Source: Rhodospirillaceae bacterium MC!
GTDB lineage: Bacteria; Pseudomonadota; Alphaproteobacteria; MC1
Length of the DNA: 64,000 nt
Assembly: GCA_002632265.1 (NCBI GenBank)
Contig: NQOV01000007.1
Span: 243,583-307,582 of the forward strand
Reading direction: 5' to 3'
Shown: positions 9,093-16,833 of the stretch, piece after piece
Position numbering within the stretch: position 1 is the stretch's first letter
How the letters are laid out: every line of letters begins with the position of its first letter
Notes under the pieces: model-generated
Seen by the model: the letters and a program-made list of their open reading frames with translations, nothing else
Told to the model about the DNA's origin: nothing
Databases searched by the model: none
Program-made: the position numbers and the translations under genes

Positions 9093-9761
9093 ATGAAAAA
9101 GTATCATAAATCCATATTAGGAAGATTTTTCAAACTCTTACTTACAGGAATCGCAACTTTTATGCCCATTGGCATAACCATATGGTTCGGTTGGTGGGCC
9201 ATAAAAACAAGTGATATTATTTTTAATAATCTAGTTCCCACACGTCTAAATCCCAACAATTATCTAGATATATACATCCCAGGGGCAGGTATTGTCTTCA
9301 CTTTAATATTTTTTATTATCTTAGGGATAATCTCTCGTATATTTATTGGGCGTTGGGTTTTTGCTATTATGGATAACATCATGATACGCTTACCCATAAT
9401 CAAAACCATCTACAATTCCATAAAAACCTTAACAAATACGTTCATTGGCGATGACAATAAAGCATTCGGCGAGCCTTGTTTGATTCAATTTCCTTGTGAA
9501 AATGAATGGTCGGTGGGATTTTTAACAGGATCATCCATAAAGCAAATACAATCAGTAATCAATAACAAAAATCTAACAAAAAACAATGATGATTATGATT
9601 ATAAAAATAAAGAATTCGTCAACGTCTATGTGCCAACAACACCGAATCCCACATCAGGATATTTATTATTTGTTCCTAAAAAAGATATTATCCTCCTAGA
9701 AATGACCTCTGATGAAGCCTTAAAGCTGATAATTTCTGGCGGAATCGTAACTCCTGAATAG
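9093..9761 (+). CDS. DUF502 family membrane protein
   Basis: 222 aa. The N-terminal motif FKLLLTGIATFMPIGITIW opens the first transmembrane helix. A second helix follows at about residues 67-90, then IMIRLPIIKTIYNSIKTL, the signature of DUF502 proteins, with a cytosolic C-terminal domain. Function is not established for the family. It has its own strong promoter. The middle of the C-terminal domain has an Asn/Asp/Tyr-rich stretch (about residues 155-180) typical of low-complexity insertions in this genome. Confidence 0.88.
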   Translation: MKKYHKSILGRFFKLLLTGIATFMPIGITIWFGWWAIKTSDIIFNNLVPTRLNPNNYLDIYIPGAGIVFTLIFFIILGIISRIFIGRWVFAIMDNIMIRLPIIKTIYNSIKTLTNTFIGDDNKAFGEPCLIQFPCENEWSVGFLTGSSIKQIQSVINNKNLTKNNDDYDYKNKEFVNVYVPTTPNPTSGYLLFVPKKDIILLEMTSDEALKLIISGGIVTPE

Positions 9762-9906
9762 AGTCTCTTCCTGTAAGAATCAAAATAAAACAAAGAATAA
9801 TTATATTTATTTGCTTAACATATTATAAAACATCTTAAAAAACTTAATTTTTTTCATGATCTTAGAAAATAAAATCATATAATGCGAATATTTTATAAAA
9901 AAAGTA

Positions 9907-9935
9907 TTGACAAGCCATAAAAAAAGATATAGAAT
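9907..9935 (+). promoter_or_regulatory. Predicted promoter of metY
   Basis: TTGACA (9907-9912), 17 nt spacer, TAGAAT (9930-9935). Transcription would begin near 9942, about 35 nt before the riboswitch-like hairpin. A 64-codon reading frame that starts with the TTG of the -35 box is therefore rejected as a gene. Confidence 0.65.
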
Positions 9936-9969
9936 GGGATTATTAGAAATAAAGATAAGATTTTACTTT

Positions 9970-10026
9970 CTAATACGTGCCTTTTGTCTTCGGCTTGCGG
10001 CACGAAAAATATATGCTAAAGAGATA
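9970..10026 (+). ncRNA. Probable SAM-II riboswitch upstream of metY
   Basis: A 6 bp stem CGTGCC (9976-9981) / GGCACG (9999-10004) encloses a 17 nt loop that ends CTTCGGCTTGC. It is followed by an A-rich stretch and GCTAAA (10015-10020). The order P1 stem, U-rich then CGGCUUGC loop, A-rich linker and GCUAAA is the layout I remember for the SAM-II (metA) motif, an H-type pseudoknot controlling methionine genes in alphaproteobacteria. The GCUAAAG segment can pair with loop CUUCGGC except at one position. Unusually, the start codon is about 130 nt further on. A 9 bp hairpin (10028-10036 / 10054-10062) lies between and may be part of the expression platform. No covariance search was run. Confidence 0.7.
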
Positions 10027-10157
10027 GATTTTCATGTGTATAAAAAAGATTATCATGAAAATAACTTACAAATATCCCATGGCATATATATATTCTACTA
10101 ATTGATTTAACATAAGAATTAATTTAAATTCATCTAATTTGATAAGGAACATATATT

Positions 10158-11441
10158 ATGACAACTCAAAACTTCCAACAAGAAACTTTAGCTTTACACG
10201 GTACGATCCCACGTCCTGCAGGACCAATTCAAACGCCGATTGTAGCAAGTACAGCCTTTAAATTCACCAGTGCAAAACAAGCCAGCGATTTATTTGCTCT
10301 AAGAGAATTGGGAGATATATATTCAAGATTAACCAATCCAACCGTAAGCGAACTTGCATCACGTTTGGCTCAAATCCATGGGGCAGTTGGTGCTTTTTGT
10401 ACGTCTTCGGGGCATTCTGCACAATTGTTAGCATTTTTCAATATACTTCAACCAGGCGATCATATTGTGGCCTCTAGTTATTTATATGGTGGCTCGATTA
10501 CCCAATTAACTCACACATTTCCGAAACAGTTCGGCTGGCAAGCTACACTTGTAGATATCAATAATCTTGAGAACATCAAAAACGCTATTACAGATAAAAC
10601 AAAAGCGGTTTACATTGAAACTCAATCTAATCCCAACGGCGTAATTGCTGACATCCAAGGAATCGCCGAAGTGGCTCATGCTCATGGTATTCCCCTAATT
10701 GTTGATAATACTGTGCCTACTCCGTTCTTGCTTAATCCTATAGAATTCGGAGCGGATATCGTAACATATTCACTAAGTAAATACATTTCAGGTAATAACT
10801 CGGTAATAGGCGGAGCGGTTGTTGATTCTGGGAATTTCGATTGGACAAAACAAGCCGATAAATTCCCCTTATTAAATGAACCAGATGACGCTTATAACGG
10901 TATTAGTTTTGCTCGTGATACTGGTAATCTTGCTTTCACATTTAGAGGTATTGCTGTGGGTTTACGTGATCTAGGGACAACATTATCGCCATATGCGGCA
11001 GCGGATATATTAAAAGGATTAGAAACCTTACATATTCGCATGGAAAGACACGCACAAAACGCTCAAAAAGTAGCGGAATTCTTAGAAGGTCATGCTAAAG
11101 TATCGAAAGTACACTTCCCTAATCTTAAAAGCTCGCCATATCATGCTCTTACACAAAAGTATTTACCTAAGGGAGCTAGCTCATTATTTGGTATCGAAAT
11201 CAATGGCGATATCGACCAAGCGTCAAAAGTAGTAGATAGCTTTAAATTATTTATCCATTGTGCACAAATTGGGGATTCTCGCTCGCTTGCCATTCATCCA
11301 GCAACCACAACTCATTCACAATTGGATAAGGAAAAACGTGAAAAATCAGGAGCTAAAGATAATTACATCCGTCTTTCTATCGGTATTGAAAACGTAGATG
11401 ACATCATCGCCGATCTAGAGCAGGCTTTATCTGTACTTTAA
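10158..11441 (+). CDS. metY: O-acetylhomoserine aminocarboxypropyltransferase (sulfhydrylase)
   Basis: 427 aa Cys/Met-metabolism PLP enzyme, MetY subgroup. The PLP lysine is Lys208 in TYSLSKYISGN. Phosphate and substrate motifs YSRLTNPT (about 56) and CTSSGHSAQ (about 81), and the cofactor Asp in VDNTVPTPFLLNP (about 183), are intact. It makes homocysteine from O-acetylhomoserine and sulfide. The Shine-Dalgarno is AAGGAA. A SAM-II-like riboswitch and strong promoter precede it; a perfect terminator follows before metA, so the two genes are separate units in one pathway. Confidence 0.93.
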   Translation: MTTQNFQQETLALHGTIPRPAGPIQTPIVASTAFKFTSAKQASDLFALRELGDIYSRLTNPTVSELASRLAQIHGAVGAFCTSSGHSAQLLAFFNILQPGDHIVASSYLYGGSITQLTHTFPKQFGWQATLVDINNLENIKNAITDKTKAVYIETQSNPNGVIADIQGIAEVAHAHGIPLIVDNTVPTPFLLNPIEFGADIVTYSLSKYISGNNSVIGGAVVDSGNFDWTKQADKFPLLNEPDDAYNGISFARDTGNLAFTFRGIAVGLRDLGTTLSPYAAADILKGLETLHIRMERHAQNAQKVAEFLEGHAKVSKVHFPNLKSSPYHALTQKYLPKGASSLFGIEINGDIDQASKVVDSFKLFIHCAQIGDSRSLAIHPATTTHSQLDKEKREKSGAKDNYIRLSIGIENVDDIIADLEQALSVL

Positions 11442-11462
11442 GATTTTTTAACTATACGCACC

Positions 11463-11508
11463 TTATTAAATTACGCACCTTAAAAAATTACGCACCTTAA
11501 AAATTACC
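11463..11508. repeat. Tandem TACGCACCTTA repeats after metY
   Basis: Three close copies of ACGCACCTTA with AT-rich spacers (unit about 16-18 bp) run from just after the metY stop into the left arm of the terminator. No gene is evident. Confidence 0.7.
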
Positions 11509-11537
11509 CATGAACAAAAACATTCATGGGTAATTTT
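11500..11537 (+). terminator. metY terminator
   Basis: Perfect 15 bp inverted repeat: AAAATTACCCATGAA (11500-11514) and TTCATGGGTAATTTT (11523-11537) around an 8 nt loop. The right arm ends in T4. It separates metY from metA. Confidence 0.8.
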
Positions 11538-11616
11538 ACTAAAATATAACACATATATGCTAAAATATTTTCATATCTATTATAATTAACATTAAAAAAG
11601 GGGGAGAATTAACATT

Positions 11617-12516
11617 ATGCCAATTATTTTACCACGAAATCTTCCTGTCATTCAATCCTTACAAGATCATAATATTGATATTTTATATGAAAAAGATCCC
11701 CATAAGATGTCATATAAAATTGCAATAATGAATCTCATGCCTACAGTCCAAACGACAGAACGTCTATGGGCCTCGGCTTTTTCTCGTCATCCGCATATAA
11801 ATGTTGAGCTGGTGTTTTTTCACTCTACTACAAGAGAATCCAGTCATGAAGATCCGCAACATTTTAAAGAATTCTATCAGAATTGGAAGTTGTTTGACTT
11901 TAACGAGCTTGACGCCATTGTCATCACTGGTGCTCCTTTGGAACATCTTGAATTCAAGGATGTTAGCTATTGGGATGAAATTCAAGATCTCTTAAAAAAA
12001 ATCGAAAAATACAAATTAAAATCCCTACTGGTTTGTTGGGGGGCCCAAGCGGGATTATATTACTTTAATAATATCGATAAGCAAGAAAAAATGCCTAAAC
12101 TTTTCGGCGTATATGCACATGATATACAAACTAAAGATCATATATTAACAAGAAATATCAGCCAAAATAGTAAAATATGTATATCTCGCCATACGGAATC
12201 CCAAATAAATAGCGAAAATAATAGGGATGATAAAGCTCTCCATATTCTAATCTCATCGCCAGAATGTGGTATGGCTCTCTCACAAGATAAAAACCGACCG
12301 TATATTATTTATGCTCAAAACCATTTCGAATATTCAAAGCACACTCTAGAAATCGAGTATAAACGTGATATGAATAAGAATTTATCCAACGTTAACATTC
12401 CCATAAACTATTATGAAAATAACGATCCACAAAAAAACATACTCCATTCTTGGCAACAAACATCAACAATATTTTTCAATAATTTCCTAGATTTCATTTC
12501 TGATACAGTCTGTTAG
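11617..12516 (+). CDS. metA: Homoserine O-acetyltransferase, MetA family
   Basis: 299 aa, usual MetA length. The start MPIILPRNLP has a strong GGGGGAG Shine-Dalgarno. Family motifs: IAIMNLMPTVQTTE, FFHSTTRESSHED, ITGAPLEHLEF, VCWGAQAGLYY (nucleophile Cys140) and a NHFEY segment replacing the usual GHPEY, which keeps the catalytic His and Glu. Residue 109 is Glu where succinyl-specific E. coli MetA has Gly; published work on this family links that Glu to acetyl-CoA use, matching the neighbouring MetY. The stop TAG overlaps the stop of the convergent permease gene (TTAG). Confidence 0.9.
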   Translation: MPIILPRNLPVIQSLQDHNIDILYEKDPHKMSYKIAIMNLMPTVQTTERLWASAFSRHPHINVELVFFHSTTRESSHEDPQHFKEFYQNWKLFDFNELDAIVITGAPLEHLEFKDVSYWDEIQDLLKKIEKYKLKSLLVCWGAQAGLYYFNNIDKQEKMPKLFGVYAHDIQTKDHILTRNISQNSKICISRHTESQINSENNRDDKALHILISSPECGMALSQDKNRPYIIYAQNHFEYSKHTLEIEYKRDMNKNLSNVNIPINYYENNDPQKNILHSWQQTSTIFFNNFLDFISDTVC

Positions 12517-14222
12517 AATATTACGAAATTTAGTAGAATGGAAAATATTACTACTACAATTAGCGGAACAATTACCAAAATTGCAGTGGCTTTTTTGGAT
12601 TTTGTTAGATCGTTTAATACTAGAATTTGGGTTATATTTGTAATAGCTCCCACATTTAAAAATAGGAATGAATTCCCTAAGGCATGGGCTTTTTTGAAGA
12701 TATTACCTGCAATTGGTACAGTACCTTGTGAGCAAACTTCCAACAATATGGAAACGATAAAGACTAATATAAAGCCTTTTACACTTCTCCCAAAATATTC
12801 ATGAAAGATATCAGTTGGAATTATCGTGCTGACAATTGCCGAGAATATCAAACCAAATACCGTCCATTTTACAACGCTTGTTGATCCTGCTATCCCAAGA
12901 CGTAGGGCTTTTTTAAGGAGTTTTCTATCGTAGTTAAGAGCTTTTAAGCCTACTTTTGCCTCTTTAATGAAGTCAAAATCCTTATTTACATGTGATGATA
13001 CTGGATTGGACGGAATAGCTCCATGATTTTCCAAGATATCAACAATAAATCCGATGATAAATGACGCTATAAGCGAAACTATCAAAAATAAAACTGTAGC
13101 TTTCCAACCTAAAAAGATGAACATCATAATGGTAACGCTAAAACTATTCCAAGGGCTAGAAATCAAAAAGGCCATAACATGACTCATCTTCGCTCCCTTG
13201 CGATATAAGGTAACGGCAACCATCATTAAGCCATGATTACAGAGATCAAATAACAACCCTGCTATCATGGCACGGCATAGGGCTTGAGTTCGGCCTTTGT
13301 TTGTCCCCATTATGCTTAAAATAAATTCTCTCGGAATCATTCCTAAGAATCCAACGGCGATAATCCCAACGATTAACCCTGGTAAGGCCGTTAAAAATAC
13401 TTCCGCCATATGATTACTTAAATTGGAAAAGTTTAAATTGATACTTAAAGAATGATTGGCAAAGGTCGAAATGGTAAAATTAACATCCAACGGAGTTTTA
13501 AAAGCGTAGATGTTTTCTAGCTCATGCAAAATCGTAAATAAAATTAGGATCATAGTTCCATAGAAAGTAAACTTATTCCTATTTATCCATAGTTTTTTCT
13601 TCTTATTCTTACCACTATTAGCCTGACCACCACCGCAACAACTGGACTGTAATTCCTGCTCATCGCCACCGCAACAACTGGACTGTATTTCCTGCTCGTC
13701 GCCACCGCAACAACTGGACTGTGTTTCCTGCTCATCGCCACCGCAACAACTGGACTGTGTTTCCTGCTCGTCGCCACCGCAACAACTGGACTGTGTTTCC
13801 TGCTCATCGCCACCGCAACAACTGGACTGTGTTTCCTGCTCGTCGCCACCGCAACAACTGGACTGTGTTTCCTGCTCGTCGCCACCGCAACAACTGGAGG
13901 TTTTTTCTTTGGGTTTTATATTTTCTTGATCTTGATTATTGCCACTGCAACAAGTACTTTTTTCTTGTGAGAGTATGGAGGCAGGTTCTTCTTCTGTAGA
14001 TGAAATAGTATCATCTTGGGTATGGGTATCTTTTGCTACGGTTGTATTATTATTTGATGAATCCGTATCTGTGCCAGTGCTTGAATTTGTGCTAGCTGTG
14101 TTATTATTCTTATTCTTATTCTTATTTTTATGATCATGATGATCGCCACAAGCACAATCTTGCCCGCAACCGCAAGAACATTCTTGCTCACGGCTTTTTT
14201 GTGATATGTTATTGTTACTCAT
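12513..14222 (-). CDS. UPF0718/ArsP-type permease with Cys-rich tandem-repeat N-terminal domain
   Basis: 569 aa. Residues about 200-569 form an eight-or-so helix permease of the DUF318/ArsP-like family (SO_0444-type metal efflux permeases are the nearest group I recognise), with EVFLTALPGLIVGI, LISSPWNSFSVT and LEVCSQGTVPIAG. Both halves contain the GLxx.D/LEVCS-type helix typical of the family. The N-terminus is unusual: CSCGCGQDCACGDHHDH (residues 15-31), a Ser/Thr/Asn linker, STCCSG, then eight near-identical 12-residue units SSCCGGDEQETQ. About 23 cysteines lie before the membrane part. Metal binding or delivery (Cu, Zn, Cd or As) is inferred, not shown. Its stop overlaps that of convergent metA. 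Confidence 0.82.
   Translation of the reverse strand: MSNNNISQKSREQECSCGCGQDCACGDHHDHKNKNKNKNNNTASTNSSTGTDTDSSNNNTTVAKDTHTQDDTISSTEEEPASILSQEKSTCCSGNNQDQENIKPKEKTSSCCGGDEQETQSSCCGGDEQETQSSCCGGDEQETQSSCCGGDEQETQSSCCGGDEQETQSSCCGGDEQEIQSSCCGGDEQELQSSCCGGGQANSGKNKKKKLWINRNKFTFYGTMILILFTILHELENIYAFKTPLDVNFTISTFANHSLSINLNFSNLSNHMAEVFLTALPGLIVGIIAVGFLGMIPREFILSIMGTNKGRTQALCRAMIAGLLFDLCNHGLMMVAVTLYRKGAKMSHVMAFLISSPWNSFSVTIMMFIFLGWKATVLFLIVSLIASFIIGFIVDILENHGAIPSNPVSSHVNKDFDFIKEAKVGLKALNYDRKLLKKALRLGIAGSTSVVKWTVFGLIFSAIVSTIIPTDIFHEYFGRSVKGFILVFIVSILLEVCSQGTVPIAGNIFKKAHALGNSFLFLNVGAITNITQILVLNDLTKSKKATAILVIVPLIVVVIFSILLNFVIF
13629..13900. repeat. 36 bp coding tandem repeat (eight SSCCGG units)
   Basis: Eight direct copies of a 36 bp unit encode SSCCGGDEQE(T/I/L)Q on the minus strand. 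Units alternate between CTCATC and CTCGTC at a synonymous Asp codon, so a 72 bp higher-order unit appears to have duplicated. The near-identity at DNA level indicates recent expansion; copy number may vary between strains. Confidence 0.93.
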
Positions 14223-14285
14223 ATTGTGTACCTCGTATTTTTCATATTATGAGTGTAGGATTCCCCTAAGAAAAAAGGAGATTAT

Positions 14286-14732
14286 TTAATCGGGTATGGT
14301 AGCGATAAATTTATCATAATCATCGACTTCTTTAAAACTTCTATACACCGATGCGAATCTTACATATGCTATTTTATTCAGATCCTTTAAAATATCCATA
14401 ACCATTTCGCCAATAACATTACTTTTAATATACTGCTCTCCTTGTTCTTCAAGGCGTTTTTGTACATCTATGGCAATGGTTTCCACTCTATGATAATCTG
14501 GAGTTTTACAAAGACATGCCTCCAACGACATTTGTAATTTTTGCAATGAAAACGGCTCTTTATTATTATTTCGCTTTAAAATAACCATTTCCCTAAGTTG
14601 AACACTTTCCAAGGTATTGAAACGTTTATCACAACTTGGGCAACTTCTTCTTCTACGAATACCATTTCCATTTTCAATTGGTCTAGTATCTTTTACCTGG
14701 GTATCAGCATACCCGCAATAAGGACAACGCAT
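14286..14732 (-). CDS. nrdR: Transcriptional repressor NrdR
   Basis: 148 aa, standard length. The N-terminal zinc ribbon CPYCGY...CPSCDKRF has four cysteines and the RRRR stretch (RRRRSCPSC). The ATP-cone domain follows (VILKRNNNKEPFSLQKL to VRFASVYRSFKEVDDY). It represses ribonucleotide reductase genes through nucleotide-sensing. It stands apart from the rib genes it often accompanies in alphaproteobacteria and has its own promoter at 14788-14816. Confidence 0.95.
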   Translation of the reverse strand: MRCPYCGYADTQVKDTRPIENGNGIRRRRSCPSCDKRFNTLESVQLREMVILKRNNNKEPFSLQKLQMSLEACLCKTPDYHRVETIAIDVQKRLEEQGEQYIKSNVIGEMVMDILKDLNKIAYVRFASVYRSFKEVDDYDKFIATIPD

Positions 14733-14787
14733 AATTATATGTACCTTTCATTTAATAGTACTAAATTATTTGACTAATCTAATTCTA

Positions 14788-14816
14788 GATATAGAATAAT
14801 ATTCCATAAAAGTCAA
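14788..14816 (-). promoter_or_regulatory. Predicted promoter of nrdR
   Basis: On the minus strand: TTGACT (14816-14811), 17 nt spacer, TATATC (14793-14788). The leader to the nrdR ATG would be about 50 nt. Confidence 0.5.
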
Positions 14817-14958
14817 TATCATATTGGTAAATACATTTAAATATATTCTCCATATATTATTATTGTATCACAAATCATAGAATATTACAACATTTTATTA
14901 TACTGTACAATAATAAAATAAAAACCAAACTAAAAGAGATAGTAAAGCGAGATCACAT

Positions 14959-15222
14959 TTAGGCAAGCCAATTATTATTATCATCTTGCCATTTTTTGTG
15001 TTCTTCTGCGAGTTTTTGCTCTTCTTCTCTTCTTTTATTTATGGCCTCTTTGTATTTGGATTCTATTAATTTAGACAATTTTAATCCTGCCAATCTCATA
15101 AGCTCCTTTTGTGGCGTACCTTTTGCACCTGAAAAAGTGATCTCAAGACTAGTTATTGGATCAATGGCAACAACTCTTATATATTGACCCATTTTAAAGA
15201 ACTCATAATAGTACTCTGCCAT
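14959..15222 (-). CDS. Small conserved alphaproteobacterial protein (DUF6898-like)
   Basis: 87 aa. The core IRVVAIDPITSLEITFSGAKGTP is compact and acidic/hydrophobic, followed by a charged helix KRREEEQKLAEEHKKWQDD. It resembles the short protein encoded beside glyA in many alphaproteobacteria (recalled as DUF6898); the function is unknown. The ATG has GAGAGG 8 nt upstream. It lies downstream of glyA on the same strand, with a palindromic element in the 80 nt gap. Confidence 0.7.
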   Translation of the reverse strand: MAEYYYEFFKMGQYIRVVAIDPITSLEITFSGAKGTPQKELMRLAGLKLSKLIESKYKEAINKRREEEQKLAEEHKKWQDDNNNWLA

Positions 15223-15240
15223 ATATAAAACCTCTCATTC

Positions 15241-15302
15241 AAGGGGTGGGATAAAATGCTATGGAGATAGATAGATGTGAATGAGTGCGTTTTCACGCCC
15301 CT
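15241..15302. repeat. Dispersed palindromic element, short copy (glyA 3' end)
   Basis: Read on the minus strand it begins one base after the glyA TAA as AGGGGCGTGAAAACGCACTC, then ATTCA. The other end, read on plus, is AAGGGGTGGGATAAAATGC. The outer arms thus match the family, while the inner part is deleted or degenerate. Confidence 0.7.
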
Positions 15303-16580
15303 TTATTCATACATAGGATATTTAGCAAGTAAATCTTGAACCTTAGCATAAGCTTCTTTTTCCACTTGTTGATTGTTTTCCAAGCCGTTTTTACATAAAC
15401 CATCTAAGATATCAGCAATTAAATTACCTGTAGTAATGAAATCTGCATTCTTTAATCCTCGAGATGTACCGTAAGCACTACCAATACGAATTCCTGATGT
15501 GATTGTAGGCGGATTTGGATCTTTCGGCACGCCGTTTTTATTGGTGGTGATACCTGCATTAATTAAAGCTTTTTCTGCGTCCTTACCTGTGAGATTCTGA
15601 TTTCTTAGATCTATAACCAACAAGTGGGAATCCGTACCGCCTGTTAAAACGTTATATCCACGCTTGATGATAGTATCTGCCAGCGTGCTAGCGTTGGCGA
15701 TAACATCTTTGGCATATTGTTTAAAATCGTCCTTTAAGGCCTCTTTAAAACATACGGCTTTACCTGCGATAACGTGCATTAACGGTCCACCTTGAATACC
15801 CGGGAAAGTAGCCGAATTGATCTTTTTAGCGATTGTTTCATCATTAGTTAAAATCAAACCACCACGAGGGCCTCGTAAGGTTTTATGGGTAGTAGTAGTT
15901 ACCACATGAGCATGCTCCATGGGGCTAGGATATTCGCCACCTGCGACTAATCCTGCAATGTGTGCCATATCCACTAATAAATACGCTCCGATACTATCGG
16001 CGATAGCACGGAATCTTTTCCAATCTACCACACGAGAATAAGAAGAAATACCAGCTACTATCATTTTAGGTTGATGTTCTTTAGCTAGTTTTTCCACTTG
16101 ATCATAATCTATTAAAGCGGTTTCATCATCCAAGCCATAATGAAAGGCATTAAGCCATTTGCCTGAAATTGAAGGCTTAGCTCCGTGTGTTAAATGTCCA
16201 CCAGCGTCGAGCGACATACCTAAAATGGTATCATTGGCTTTTAGCAGAGCCACATATACCGCCAAGTTAGCTTGAGATCCCGAATGAGGTTGCACGTTGG
16301 CAAAATTAGCATTAAATAATTTCTTTGCTCGCTCGATAGCCAATTCTTCTATGCCGTCCACTTCTTCGCAACCGCCGTAATATCTACGCCCTGGATATCC
16401 TTCGGCATATTTATTTGTAAGAATACTTCCTTGAGCTTCCATAACCGCAGGCGAGACGATATTTTCCGACGCAATTAATCCCAATTCTTTTTGTTGGCGA
16501 ACTAATTCTTTTTGAATTATATTTTTAATATCATTATCAACTACTGATAAATCATTCTTTAAAGATGTAAAATTACTCAT
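15303..16580 (-). CDS. glyA: Serine hydroxymethyltransferase
   Basis: 425 aa from the ATG at 16580 ([10 protein letters not shown]), which has GAGG 6 nt upstream; an in-frame TTG four codons earlier is less likely. PLP enzyme interconverting serine and glycine with tetrahydrofolate. Motifs: [48 protein letters not shown] and the PLP lysine in [14 protein letters not shown] (about residue 230). Divergent from hemB, with a full palindromic element between. Followed by the small DUF6898-like gene. Confidence 0.96.
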   Translation of the reverse strand: MSNFTSLKNDLSVVDNDIKNIIQKELVRQQKELGLIASENIVSPAVMEAQGSILTNKYAEGYPGRRYYGGCEEVDGIEELAIERAKKLFNANFANVQPHSGSQANLAVYVALLKANDTILGMSLDAGGHLTHGAKPSISGKWLNAFHYGLDDETALIDYDQVEKLAKEHQPKMIVAGISSYSRVVDWKRFRAIADSIGAYLLVDMAHIAGLVAGGEYPSPMEHAHVVTTTTHKTLRGPRGGLILTNDETIAKKINSATFPGIQGGPLMHVIAGKAVCFKEALKDDFKQYAKDVIANASTLADTIIKRGYNVLTGGTDSHLLVIDLRNQNLTGKDAEKALINAGITTNKNGVPKDPNPPTITSGIRIGSAYGTSRGLKNADFITTGNLIADILDGLCKNGLENNQQVEKEAYAKVQDLLAKYPMYE

Positions 16581-16626
16581 AATAAACCTCAAATTGTAAA
16601 CCTAAATATATACAAAACATAAACCA

Positions 16627-16746
16627 AAGGACGAGAAAAATGAACTGTAATGTGCTAAAATGTGCCTTAAAGCATGGCGACATGTACTCATGCTTATCTT
16701 AGCCATACTTTAAGGTTGTATATTAGCCCATTTTTCACGACCCTTA
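16627..16746. repeat. Dispersed palindromic element, full copy between divergent glyA and hemB
   Basis: Left arm AAGGACGAGAAAAATGAACTG... and right arm ...CCCATTTTTCACGACCCTT are imperfect inverted repeats of about 50 nt each. Inner blocks are CCTTAAAGCATGGC and GCCATACTTTAAGG, around an apex GACATGTACTCATG. Because the flanking genes are divergent, this copy cannot be a simple terminator for either. Confidence 0.8.
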
Positions 16747-16751
16747 AATTA

Positions 16752-16779
16752 TTGTTTGCTTAAAAACTTGTTATATTAT
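16752..16779 (+). promoter_or_regulatory. Predicted promoter of hemB
   Basis: TTGTTT (16752-16757), 16 nt spacer, TATTAT (16774-16779). It starts just beyond the palindromic element. It also shows that the upstream-most possible hemB start codon lies inside the promoter. Confidence 0.55.
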
Positions 16780-16833
16780 ACAATAAAAATAGACACATGT
16801 CAAATTAATTTTTATGCAAAGGACTTCCATAAG

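Noticed and set aside
9907-10101. 64-codon reading frame on plus
   Set aside because: Starts with the TTG of a strong -35 box and runs through the promoter and SAM-II-like leader; no ribosome-binding site.
11552-11600. Second SAM-II riboswitch before metA (GCTAAA after ATATAT)
   Set aside because: The upstream hairpin is the metY terminator with an 8 nt loop, lacking the CGGCUUGC loop needed for SAM-II.
13583-14133. Frames with RKHSPVVAVA and HRHRNNWTVF repeats
   Set aside because: Other-frame shadows of the 36 bp repeat in the permease gene.
16756-16833. N-terminal extension of hemB
   Set aside because: It would be translated from within the predicted promoter, and homology begins at MITSIFPFTRPRRLR.
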